NCBI GenBank assembly: GCA_951394045.1
Contig: OX595999.1
Span: 1,364,001 to 1,428,000, forward strand
Length of the DNA: 64,000 nt
Direction: 5' to 3'
Origin: Nitzschia sp. DOCU1
Lineage: Eukaryota > Bacillariophyta > Bacillariophyceae > Bacillariales > Bacillariaceae
This document shows positions 30,341-39,954 of the stretch, piece after piece (positions within the stretch are counted from its first letter, which is position 1; each line of letters starts with the position of its first letter). A program made the position numbers and the translations under genes. Below the pieces are notes generated by a model, which was not told the origin of the DNA, did not search any database, and was given only the letters and a program-made list of their open reading frames with translations.

Positions 30341-33300
30341 ATGAGGTTGTGCTGGGGAGCCTTTACGGCATCCGTGCTGCTAGTGGCAGCAGCAACGACT
30401 GTCTCTGCAGCAGCAGCTGCTGCCGAGGACACTAGGGTTTCTGACCATGGCGTTTTTGAGTGGATCGGCAGTACGGACGGTGGGTATTTCCATCCCGATC
30501 AAGAGTTTCGCATGGATCCGGTGAGTGGCGTCGCTGGAATCTTTGCCAAGAAATTTATTCCCAAGGGAGAAGTCTTGTTGTCAGTGCCTTGGAGTTTGAT
30601 CCTCAAGTCCGATGACATGACCGAAGAAGGACAAATGTGCTGTGGTACCGTCAAGACGGTCGCACGAGAAATGAAAAAGGGCAGTCTTTCGGAATTTGCT
30701 CCCTACGCAAGCTACTTGAATTCTCAGCCCGATGATCATGTTCCGAGTGCTTGGAGTGCACAAGGAAAAGAGTTACTTCAAGCATTGGTGGGTGGAGAAG
30801 TGACGGATACTTTGATTCCTCCGGAAGAACCTACCGAGTGGTTGGAGGCGGACTGGTATGGTCGTTGTCGTGGAAGTCGAGCGGACAAGCTGGCAGCCAA
30901 AGCGGCCATGATGGTAGTGCAGCGTAGTGATGATATTCTCATGATTCCAGGTACGCAGAAAAATATGCCTTGTGTGTGTTGTAATTGTGGGGTGATCATT
31001 CTAACACTTTTGTGTCCTTTAGGTTACGACATGTACAATCATCGCAATGGCAAGTATCATAATACCGTGTGCACTACTCACCATGGAGAAAAGCATGTCA
31101 CGGTAGCATCTCGAGACATTCTTCCTGGTGAACAGATCCACAATAGTTACAACCGATGCAAGGAATGTGGGGGCCGAAAGGTTGGATACGGAGCCGCAGG
31201 TGCGTGATGAAAAATTATATCCATTCATCCGTATGACTTTTCACTCTCCTCACTTTTTTGTGACTTTTTGTTTTTTAGAAATTGTGCGTGACTATGGCTT
31301 TGTGGAACTCTTTCCTCAAGTCTGGCACTATGACAATGGCAACCTGCAATTCGAGCTCGACATTGGAGAAGAGGATGGTGGTCTGTTCAACCTCAAATGG
31401 CAGCACGGCCATGTCCCGAACGCGGATGATCGTCCGGGTGCGCTTGTATTTTTGAAACGCCAAATTCGTCGTTTGCGCCAAGTCCGAAATGTCAACTACA
31501 AGGATGGCAATCCAGGCATGACGGAACATGAGTGGAATGTTTCGTGGGCCTTTCAACGGGCCAACATTCAAGCCATGACGGTAGCCATTGGTGCGTTGGA
31601 AGCTATTGAAGCTGGAACATTGTCAGAGAAGGATGTATACACGTCGAATCTTACGGTCAGTGACTTTGAGGAGGACAAACCCCACTACGATGACCTGGAA
31701 TGGGAGTTTGATGATCTCGAATATGTGAACCCCACCTGCAACAATCGAGAGATTATGAAGTTCCACGACCATGCCATTGTGGAAGAAATCAAGACTCACT
31801 ACCAGAAGATGAATTTTGCCATTCACCCCACTACCTTGGATGTGGTCATGGACCTGGATAACATTGTTCAAATTTCGAGCAACTATCGTCCCCAGTACCA
31901 CGAATACGTTACCCATGCCGCCGCCCGTTTCGTTCCAAAGATCAAGCGCGTCATCTTCATTGGAGGAGGAGATTCCATGTTGTTGCACGAAACACTCAAG
32001 TATCCCGACTTGGAACTCGTTGTTGGCCTCGAATTGGACCAGACGGTAACCCGCAAGTGCTTCAAGTACTTCCGTTCGTCTCCTCACTTTGACGACCCTC
32101 GTGTCGAGTGGTGGTTCGGAGACGCTACTAAGAGTTTGCTCTTATTGCCCAAGGAGTACTGGCAGTCCTTTGATTTGGTCCTGGTCGATCTTTCCGAGAC
32201 TGTCATGTCCTTGACGGTCACCAAGGAGCTCGATGTCTTTGATGCTCTCGCCTTGCTTCTCAAGCACGACGGAGTCATGGTCAAGAACGAACTCTACATG
32301 GAACCGTTCAGCGCGGTCTTTGACTACTCTATGGATATTCTGTATGAAAGTCCTGTGATTTGCAGTCAGGTCATTGCTTTTGGAAGCAACAAGGTCAACT
32401 TTGTGGAAGATGAGGTTTACGACCATGGAATTCAGACCTTTTTGTATAAGAATATGCACGACCCCGACACTCGATACCAGTATGCTCATGACTTCCGCAT
32501 CAATAATGCTACCCTGCAGGGAAAATGCGGAAAAGTTTTGAAGAAGGAAGAGTTGGTGGAACAATTCAAGTCAGCGGGTGTCGTGGAAATTGTCGACGCC
32601 GAAATGGTCTCGGCCGCTTTGGACGAAACCCTGATGGACAAGTTCAACAGTATTCTTCAGGGGCAAGGGTTCCAGCCGATTTCCAAACCCGTCTATGAAA
32701 AGGGATTGGGTATTATCGTCATGAAGGAAGGATATCTCATGGTCCGCATGTTCCCCGCCGAAAAGTATTGCAACCTGGATATCAATGTGTGGGGCAGCTT
32801 CCACAAGTTGAAGGTATTGCGTCAAGCCCTAACAGATGCCTTGGGCAGTGGTCTTGTTTCCAACTTTAGAGTTGTTGTCGGAGGCATGTACGGATCAGCG
32901 ACTTGGGAGGAAGATCGTGATATCATTGGTCCGCAGATTATTCAGCCTCGTAATTGCGAGATTCCAATTCTTGCCGAAGCTCCGGATATTGGCAAAGAAC
33001 TGATTACAGCCGCCTTTGATGAAAGTATGAAGCTGGTCAACTCTAACGAGATCACGGCCATTGTTATCTGCGAGAACTCCGACGATTGCTTTGCCCTCGA
33101 GCTCTTGAAGAAATACGACACGGTCCGCAAGGTGGTCAACATTTCGGCCTGCAAAACATTTGTTGCGGGTGACGTAGACTCCCACTACAGGTGTGAAGTA
33201 GAAAAGACGTTAGACATTAAGAAACAGATGGGAAATGACGCGGCTGATTTGATCATTTTGGACTCGAGTGCCAGCAAAGAATTGGTCCAAATTGTGAACA

Positions 33301-34250
33301 GTATCCTCAGCCGAGAGGACTTTCACAAGAACATCATTCGGGAGAAAAATACAGCTATGGTGTGGACTATGGACGCCGAAAAGGAGGAGTACCAGCGATA
33401 CTTTTTGGATCGTTATCGCAAACAACATGCTTGGGATCCCCTGGGCCGTGCCGAATATTGGATGCAAGATGGTACCAAGGCTCTGGAATTCGGTGTAATG
33501 CAGACCGAAGACTACGAGGTCTTTTCCAAATTGTCGACAATGGAAGCCGCACTCAACGAAATGTTCAAGGACAAGGAAAATGTGAAGGTTGAGCTTCGTG
33601 GAATCTATGGAGGACTCTATGAATTCAAGCACAAGTGGAACCCCCCTGAGTTCCTGCAGTCGGACTACGAGACGGAAGATGACTTCAAGCAATACTTTGA
33701 TCAAAAGCCCTTGGCGCGCCACACTATCTTCCAATTGGAGGACGCTGATGCCAACCGGGCCTTTGAGTTCGGCAAAGACGCGCTAAACAGTGTGTTGGCC
33801 AAGTCGCTCGAAGCCGTTCAATTTGAGTGCACTACGCGGTACACCTACGTGGGCGTAGGAGAAGGCGCTGTCATGGTCTGCTTGAATCCCGACAAGGGCA
33901 GCACCATTTTGACTTGGGACGGTCGCAAGCATGTTGATATTAGCTATTACTTGAATGGTGATGCCCATGGCGAACCCGACAAGTTTATTGGCGCCTTTAT
34001 TTATCACACCGGACGCAAGTTGAAGGCTGCTCTCCGCGACAACTTTCCTCGTGGAACGGGACGCGTGATCAACTTTAGAGAAGATATGATGACGCCGGAG
34101 GAATTGGAGAAATTTTATGAGAGCCTGGATGAAAAACTGGAACAAGAAAAGAAAGAATATGAAGTTGACGATGATGAGGAGGAGGATGAAGAAGTAGACG
34201 AGGCTGCGCTCGTTGACGAAGTTGTAGATGATGCCATGTCAGAGTTGTAA
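30341..34250 (+). CDS. SET / aminopropyltransferase-like / SpeD-like fusion protein (locus C)
   Basis: Exons are 30341-30950, 31023-31199 and 31279-34250 (72- and 79-bp introns), giving 1252 aa. It starts with a signal peptide (FTASVLLVAAATTVSAAAAA). The SET domain shows VAGIFAKKFIPKGEVLLSVPW, PGYDMYNHRNG, GEQIHNSYN and RDYGFVEL. The spermidine-synthase-like domain has VIFIGGGDSMLLHETL (about 490), VVGLELD, DPRVEWWFGDA and FDLVLVDLSET (about 560). The first SpeD-like domain has KEGYLMVRMFPAEKYCNLDI (about 747, no self-cleaving Ser). A Rossmann-like stretch (ADLIILDSSAS, about 918) and a second SpeD-like domain (EGAVMVCLNPDKGS, about 1124; PRGTGRVINF) follow. A unique acidic Asp/Glu tail (about 1220-1252) ends MSEL. 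It is the most canonical copy, with the dcSAM-site-like GGGD and D..E residues kept. Confidence 0.82.
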
Positions 34251-35015
34251 ATCCATCACCGGGTAGAATGCATTACCTATTTTTGTGTCTGTTGTTCCAA
34301 CGACGACGTAGCTACTACTGCATCTATCATACGGGCAGTCTGCAGCATTCCCCGAAATGCTACACTCTAGTAGTAGCTTTAATATTAGTTTGAGTTGAGT
34401 TGGTCAATGATGAAACCCCATCGCTGAGGTCCCGCGGCTGCGTATCCTCTTATTTCGTTTTACCCGTCGTTTCGCTGGGCCCGGCCCAGCCAAAAGTTCC
34501 ATGTCTTCTCTCGAAAGTCCGCCATAAACTGCATAAACTGTTTAGCTTGGAAGCGAGGCCACGCTCTCCGAAAATGCGCCCCACGCGATAGCTCGTATTA
34601 TCCACATGGACTACGACTTTTGCATTCAACACGAGTTATGGCGTGGGGCGCATTTTCGGAGAGCGTGGCCTCGCTTCCAAGCGAAACAGTTTACAAGTTC
34701 TGCGGGGCGGAAGTTGCCTCATGCACACAGCAGGACTTCTGGGTCATTGGACGAGTGTGTAGCAGCACAGGTTTTTTCGATGCGGAGTTCTAAAAACCGT
34801 GTGGTCTCAAGAAGCAGCCAGGAGATGCATTGTTCCCTTACCCTGAACAGAATGTAGCTATTGTGTGACCACGACAATGCGATGATGCTAAACAAGGTCC
34901 CTACTGTCATGTAGTCGTCGTGATCCATTCGCATGGGAAGAAAACGACAACCAAAGCCCTCTTCCTCCCACACCCAGGCAGCTTTTGTTCCGCATGGGCA
35001 CGCTGGCTAGCAAAA
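34251..35015. other. Intergenic region containing a long hairpin
   Basis: Between the 3' end of locus C and the 3' end of TRM10. Its only marked structure is the inverted repeat at 34534-34693. No coding potential was recognised. Confidence 0.5.
34534..34693. repeat. Long near-perfect hairpin (63-bp arms, 34-bp loop)
   Basis: The left arm 34534-34596 and right arm 34631-34693 are inverted copies matching at 60 of 63 positions by eye. They share the core GAAGCGAGGCCACGCTCTCC, and the spacer is 34 bp. It could be a foldback/MITE-type element or an expressed hairpin RNA precursor. No target-site duplication was identified. Confidence 0.85.
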
Positions 35016-36140
35016 TCATTTTCTCCCTTCTGCCGCCTGGCCTTGGGTCAAATCTTTCTCTTCCAAACTTTCCTTGAACTTGGCGTCCTTGCGACTCGGT
35101 AATACATCCTGAAACGCTTTGGTCCAATCATTCCCATACTGCCGACATTTCAGAAGAATATCAAATACATGATTGCAAGTCAAGACTTTGGTCGACTCCA
35201 TTTGAGCTAAATACTCGTCGAGTGGTAGCCTGGCCGTGGCAACCCCTAGGGCATTTGCTCGGTCAATCGCTACCCGCTTGAGACGATTCCGATCGACAAT
35301 GCCCCCAATTACATAAATCTTAGCATCTTCTAGCTTGTCGAGGGTTGTTTCGGCGTCGCTAGTCAAGTAGACAATCTTGTTCTTGTTGTTGGATCGTTGA
35401 TGATCGTCTTCTTTTGCTGCTGGATGATTGTAATAATAGTCTTCCAACGACTTGTCTGTACAAGTAAACAGCCGATTCTTCCATTCCGGAAAGCCCGCTT
35501 CTTTTTGTAATAAGGACAGCGTCGTATCACCCACGCTAGTAATAGCCACCAAACAAGGATTCGATGCCCGCTTATTGTAGGAATAACAATATCGGATTTG
35601 TTGTGCCAAACTAGCGAGTTCGCGTGGATTCATGAGCGATTCAAACGAACAATCGACACAAATTTGAAAGGATTGTTCGGCCAATGGTCGTTTGACGGTC
35701 GTCCATAGTTGCTCCAATCGTTGCTTGCGATGTCCCAGTGCCGTTCGTTCGGCCAGCAAACGTTGTTCGGCTTCCAAGTCGCGTCCTGCCGCATTGGCTT
35801 GAGCGTGTCGTTCTTGTTTCTTTTGACGTTTCTTGTCGAGCATCTTTTCTCGTTTCAGCAAGCGTTTGCGTTGCTTTTTGGATAATACTACGGCGTCGGG
35901 GGATGCATGATGATCATCTGATGAAGAAGCTTCCTTCGTTTCAGAATCCCCCATTGCTGGAGACGACGATGATATCGCGGCTTGGTTCGTAGTATTCTTA
36001 TTCAAAGTATCACTGCTGTTTGTGTTGTTTTCGTCGGTGGACTGATCGCGGTCAGGAATTGCCGCCAACATCACCGCCGCTTCGGTGCTGGCGTTCGTTC
36101 GTCTTGCTTCTTGGCAAACATCCTTATCATCATCAACCAT
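35016..36140 (-). CDS. TRM10: tRNA (guanine-9-N1) methyltransferase, TRM10 family
   Basis: The 374-aa protein has an Asn/Ser/Asp-rich N-terminus, then a strongly basic coiled segment (SKKQRKRLLKREKMLDKKRQ) typical of TRM10 tRNA binding. The SPOUT methyltransferase domain follows: QICVDCSFESLM, QIRYCYSYNKR, VYLTSDAETTLD, YVIGGIVDRNRLK and ARLPLDEYL, then LTCNHVFDILL near the C-terminus. Family members methylate N1 of purine 9 in tRNA using SAM. The VYLTSDA...IGGIVDRN block holds the SAM-binding knot and the Asp used in catalysis. Intronless. It lies on the opposite strand within the SET-fusion array and has no evident functional link to it. Confidence 0.9.
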   Translation of the reverse strand: MVDDDKDVCQEARRTNASTEAAVMLAAIPDRDQSTDENNTNSSDTLNKNTTNQAAISSSSPAMGDSETKEASSSDDHHASPDAVVLSKKQRKRLLKREKMLDKKRQKKQERHAQANAAGRDLEAEQRLLAERTALGHRKQRLEQLWTTVKRPLAEQSFQICVDCSFESLMNPRELASLAQQIRYCYSYNKRASNPCLVAITSVGDTTLSLLQKEAGFPEWKNRLFTCTDKSLEDYYYNHPAAKEDDHQRSNNKNKIVYLTSDAETTLDKLEDAKIYVIGGIVDRNRLKRVAIDRANALGVATARLPLDEYLAQMESTKVLTCNHVFDILLKCRQYGNDWTKAFQDVLPSRKDAKFKESLEEKDLTQGQAAEGRK

Positions 36141-36477
36141 CGTCCAAGCCTTATCACTTCAATAAGAACAACATCAACGCAATCAGTTTGCAATCATCAT
36201 CAGGAAGACGCAAACTAAAAGCTCATGGGCGATCCATCGCAGTCTCGCCGGTGGCTCTCGTTGATCCAAATCCAAAGATACGCCGACGAACGTCTTGCCG
36301 TACGGCGAGGTGCTGGATCGTACGTACCACCAATGATAGCCATGAGTCCTATGTACCAGCTTAACCCATGTCAGTTAAGTCGTTGGAGTCGAGTCGCTTC
36401 GTGTGGTTACTGTAGTCTTCCGACGTTGAACGGAACGCAGCGGAGGCAAAACATAACAGATTTGACCATGGCGAGAT
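36141..36477. other. Divergent intergenic region upstream of pseudogene D
   Basis: Separates TRM10 (-) from the pseudogene (+). Parts near 36325 and 36420 (ATCGTACGTAC; CCGACGTTGAACGGA) resemble the upstream region of locus E near 39672 and 39757, so the promoter was duplicated along with the gene. Confidence 0.5.
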
Positions 36478-37590
36478 GCTGTCGATTGTACCTGTGCCTT
36501 GCGGCTTTAGTTACGTCAGGAGCAGTCACTCCCACCCATGGTGGCAGTATTAGTATCGACAGCAGCAATGACGAAACCTGTGACAATGACAAGGTCGTCC
36601 CAGCGTCTTCGTTTTCTCCCCTGGGCCTGGACAATGGCGTCTCACGAAGCAATGCCATCAAGGCAGCCTTTATACCAATCGGGTCGTCCCGATCCCCTCT
36701 GCATACTTTAAACCACCCATCTTCCATCCATTCGAACATTTGATTGGGTGAAAAGTGAATCCATTGAGAATCAACCGTCAGGTCAGGGTTTCGATTATTT
36801 TGAGCCCGTGTTTTGCCCACAATTTCCAGCAACAAGTCCTGTCCGGCTGTCGACTATACCGACGGTATTTGATTATCCTCTTGAAGAATTCGAGCGGGTT
36901 CTTCTTCTTTGACGACATATTCCCAGGGCACGCGACAAAGGACTTCGCCTTTTAAAATTCGTTCCTTGGCAAAGATACTTCTCGAGAGACTCGTGGGGTC
37001 GTTGGGATCCGCATGTCGAAATTCTTGTTTGGGATTATAGTAGCCACCTGACACGACATTGTGCATCCACGACAACCGATGCCTACATTATGATTCCAGC
37101 GTATGATTTTGTAAGTAATGAAGGAGTATTTCCTCGCAGAAATAACCGAGAGAAACTCGATTTCTTTGCGAATGAACGAATGACTGACTTTTTTTTTTCA
37201 TGGGCTATTTAGTAGAATCACCGAAACGGCAAATGACAAAATGCCGCCACCCACCGATTATGCAGATGGGCAACCCCACGAGACGAAAACAAACCGAACG
37301 ATTGAAGCCGGGGAACAAATCTATATTAGCTACAATCGATGTATACAATGTTCGGGCGAACCTCATCGATTCGGTCCGACGAGTTTTGATCATTGGTGGT
37401 GGGGCTTCCTTCATGGTGCATGAAGTAATGAAATACAACTCTACGCTGGAGCTACTGGTAGCCATTGAAGTGGATCCAATAGTGGCACGAGCCTGCCACG
37501 AACGCTTTTACGTGGATCCACGATTTGACGATCCTAGAGTGTAGTAATGGTGGTGTGGATAGTCAGGAGAGACACTCTCCGTCCTTCCAT
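36478..37590 (+). pseudogene. Rearranged pseudogene of the SET fusion family (locus D)
   Basis: The sequence is closely related to locus E. The first ~165 bp (36478-36642) match the start of E, including its signal peptide. Then 36643-37074 matches E 40127-40661 in inverted orientation, with about 100 bp lost inside (near 36855-36880) and a Trp codon changed to TAG. From 37075 the sequence is forward again (TACATTATGATTCCAGC and the first intron), with stops at the Tyr and Trp codons of the following exon (TAGAATCAC; TGA). After CIQCSG (near 37352) it jumps about 750 bp forward to the Rossmann domain start (IDSVRRVLIIGGGASFMVHE). It ends soon after a stop at 37543. It cannot encode the family protein. 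Confidence 0.88.
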
Positions 37591-37838
37591 CCACCATGAT
37601 AGTACGGTTGCGAAGGCATTGCCCAAACAATCTATCCTCGGCGCTTGAGCAAGAAGAAGAAGTAGCAATAATAATAGTCCGCTCGCGAGACACACCGTGG
37701 AAGACAATGCGTGGTACTCCAGATGCTACCAGTTTTATAAACTGTAGCAGGAATGCTGTCAGCATCCGTAGTAGTGTCATGATCTTATTCGTCAAGCAAA
37801 GCGACAAGCTCTATTCGATTACAGGCGTAGTGCATATC

Positions 37839-39464
37839 CTACTGGCACACATTCTCAGCTGCGTCGTTGCGTAATTTCATTATAAAATTGGAAAAGCTTG
37901 ATCCTTTCGCTTTGACAAAACCAATGCTTGCGCATGCAGCAATCTGTTGATCCAAGAAAAGCCCTGGTGTCACGAGATCTGCATAAGGAAAGTTATCGTC
38001 CGTTCTGTTAAGATCTTGAAGTTTCCGTTGAATATCCTTGCTGAACAAGATCTCCAACGTTGTCCCATAAGTTGTAAACAAGGTGTCATTCAGCGACGCT
38101 GCTCTTTTTGTGAACAAATCTTTGGAGTCCAAATAACCCAGATCCGTGGCCACAAAGACCCCGATTCGGGTGTAATTACTACCATAGTTCTTGGAGGCCC
38201 ATTCACGCACTAAACTCGAGATGCTGTCCATTCCATACCGAATGGCATCAGCAACGGCTTCGGGTTTTTTAAAGGGGCCATCAGAACCCCGAATGTGGAC
38301 CGATGCATACGGTATGCCTCCCCAGCTATATTGGTGAAGAATGTGACGTGCCGCATGCCGGAACCATTTGCAGAGGCGGGGCTTGTCGACTGTTGCTTGT
38401 CGGGGTCGGATCCTTGTGGCGAAAGAATAGTTTCGGGGAGAGAAAGCGTAAAAAGAATCCAGCAGGGTCCAGATGGCATAATCCTTCATGGCCCGTCCCA
38501 CACTCCATAGATCCCGCACAACCACGGTGTTGTTCACTTTGCGCCCTTGTTCCACAGTGACAATGGTTGTATCGGAGAGGCCTTCCAATTCTGGCTGACC
38601 TACCACCCAACGAGTATTGAAATGATGGTACTCCGATTCCACCACCCACGAATCCCACCTTGAGAGTGAAGGATAGATGTTCTGATAGAAATCCCGAAAG
38701 TCCACAGTCGAGACGAGCGGCAGTGTAGACTCTATATCCATTGCCATATCCACTCGAAGGTAGAGCTCAGTTTTCAACTTGGTCAGGTAAGCCTTCCTCA
38801 GGTCATAGTCTACATGAAACGTGTGAGTATGATCCATGTTGAGAACATCCCGATAATGCAAATGGTGGTGCGGGACGATGGGCGGCAAAATCAACGTCCG
38901 GTTAGTCGCCCACGCAATAAAGTAGGCAGAATCCAAACAACCGATTTGATTGCCAAATCCTTCTTGGACAAAGTACTGAAGAAATTTGGTGTCGGATGAT
39001 GCTTGGTTTCTGCTGTCATGGTCAAGAGTAGTAGATCCGTGGTCTGTACTTCTTGTGATGCCGGTGCTGTGGAGGGAGACGTTATGATATGGCCTATGGT
39101 GGTCTCGGGAGGCAGTCCTCGGCGTGTTCTTGCTGGTTGAGATTGTGGCGGCTGTGGTGCTGCTGCTGGTACTGGCGGGGGTGGAGTGGGCGGCAAGAAC
39201 GAAATCAAAAAATGGCATTAACTCCCTAACTTGAGAGATGAATATTAATATCGCCATCAGGGGGATCATGCATAGTAGTACCACCAGCAGAAAGCCTTGT
39301 TTGGACGCCATTCTCGATTGTTCGTGTTTCTTTGTTAGTAGTAGGCGCAATGACGCGTATCCTCCTCGTCTCATCCAGCAGGCAATCGGGAAAAAGGAGG
39401 CTGAGCGGGGGCGAAGAACAAGTTTGAGACTCTGGTGGTGCCACTGCACTCTTCGCCCTCCCAA
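37839..39464 (-). CDS. O-fucosyltransferase-like glycosyltransferase, type II membrane
   Basis: The 541-aa ORF has a hydrophobic signal anchor (about residues 57-78). A Met just before it (codon 52, 39311) is probably the true start. The lumenal part begins with a Ser/Thr/His-rich stem. 'FVQEGFGNQIGCLDSAYFIAWATNRTLILPP' resembles the N-terminal motif of GDP-fucose protein O-fucosyltransferases, and 'YASVHIRGSDGPF' resembles the HxR nucleotide-sugar-binding motif. A Golgi/ER enzyme transferring fucose to protein or glycan is the best guess; a broader GT-B fucosyltransferase is also possible. Several NxS/T sites are present. Intronless and on the opposite strand between pseudogene D and locus E. 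Confidence 0.65.
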   Translation of the reverse strand: MGGRRVQWHHQSLKLVLRPRSASFFPIACWMRRGGYASLRLLLTKKHEQSRMASKQGFLLVVLLCMIPLMAILIFISQVRELMPFFDFVLAAHSTPASTSSSTTAATISTSKNTPRTASRDHHRPYHNVSLHSTGITRSTDHGSTTLDHDSRNQASSDTKFLQYFVQEGFGNQIGCLDSAYFIAWATNRTLILPPIVPHHHLHYRDVLNMDHTHTFHVDYDLRKAYLTKLKTELYLRVDMAMDIESTLPLVSTVDFRDFYQNIYPSLSRWDSWVVESEYHHFNTRWVVGQPELEGLSDTTIVTVEQGRKVNNTVVVRDLWSVGRAMKDYAIWTLLDSFYAFSPRNYSFATRIRPRQATVDKPRLCKWFRHAARHILHQYSWGGIPYASVHIRGSDGPFKKPEAVADAIRYGMDSISSLVREWASKNYGSNYTRIGVFVATDLGYLDSKDLFTKRAASLNDTLFTTYGTTLEILFSKDIQRKLQDLNRTDDNFPYADLVTPGLFLDQQIAACASIGFVKAKGSSFSNFIMKLRNDAAENVCQ

Positions 39465-39954
39465 TGACGAACCAGCGTATCCGTTTGCTTTCTATTAGAA
39501 TTGATGATTTGTGAGAGGAAGACATGGAAGTCATAATAGAGCATCTCTCACTCACTTATCCGCGCATGGTGCTCACAAAGAAGAAATCGTGTTGGAACCA
39601 GTAAAACGTGAATGCTGTGATGCATGATCGATGCGCCGGGCTTATGACCCGTTTGACCAATGGGCGCAGGATCGTACGTACTACCATCCAATTTAGCCCT
39701 TGTATTTTGAATCGTCTGAATCGTTTCATGTGGTGGGCTTCGTCTCCCGACGTTGAACGGACCCCAACGCGGGCGCGGCGCCCCGTCGGCACTTCCAAAA
39801 CTTCCGTAAGAATGACTGGTACCTGGTACTACCGGTAGAGCCACGCCGGCGCGGTCACACATTGCATTCAAAGAATCTTTCACCAGTGCAGCCTCTCCTA
39901 TTTGACATTAACTCTATCACCATCATCTCAGGAGACAAAACATAAGATTTGACC
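39465..39954. other. Divergent promoter region (fucosyltransferase-like / locus E)
   Basis: 490 bp between divergent genes. It shares blocks with the upstream region of pseudogene D and has GGTACCTGGTACTACC near 39819. A TTG at 39949 is in frame with locus E, but the ATG at 39955 is the proper start. Confidence 0.5.
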
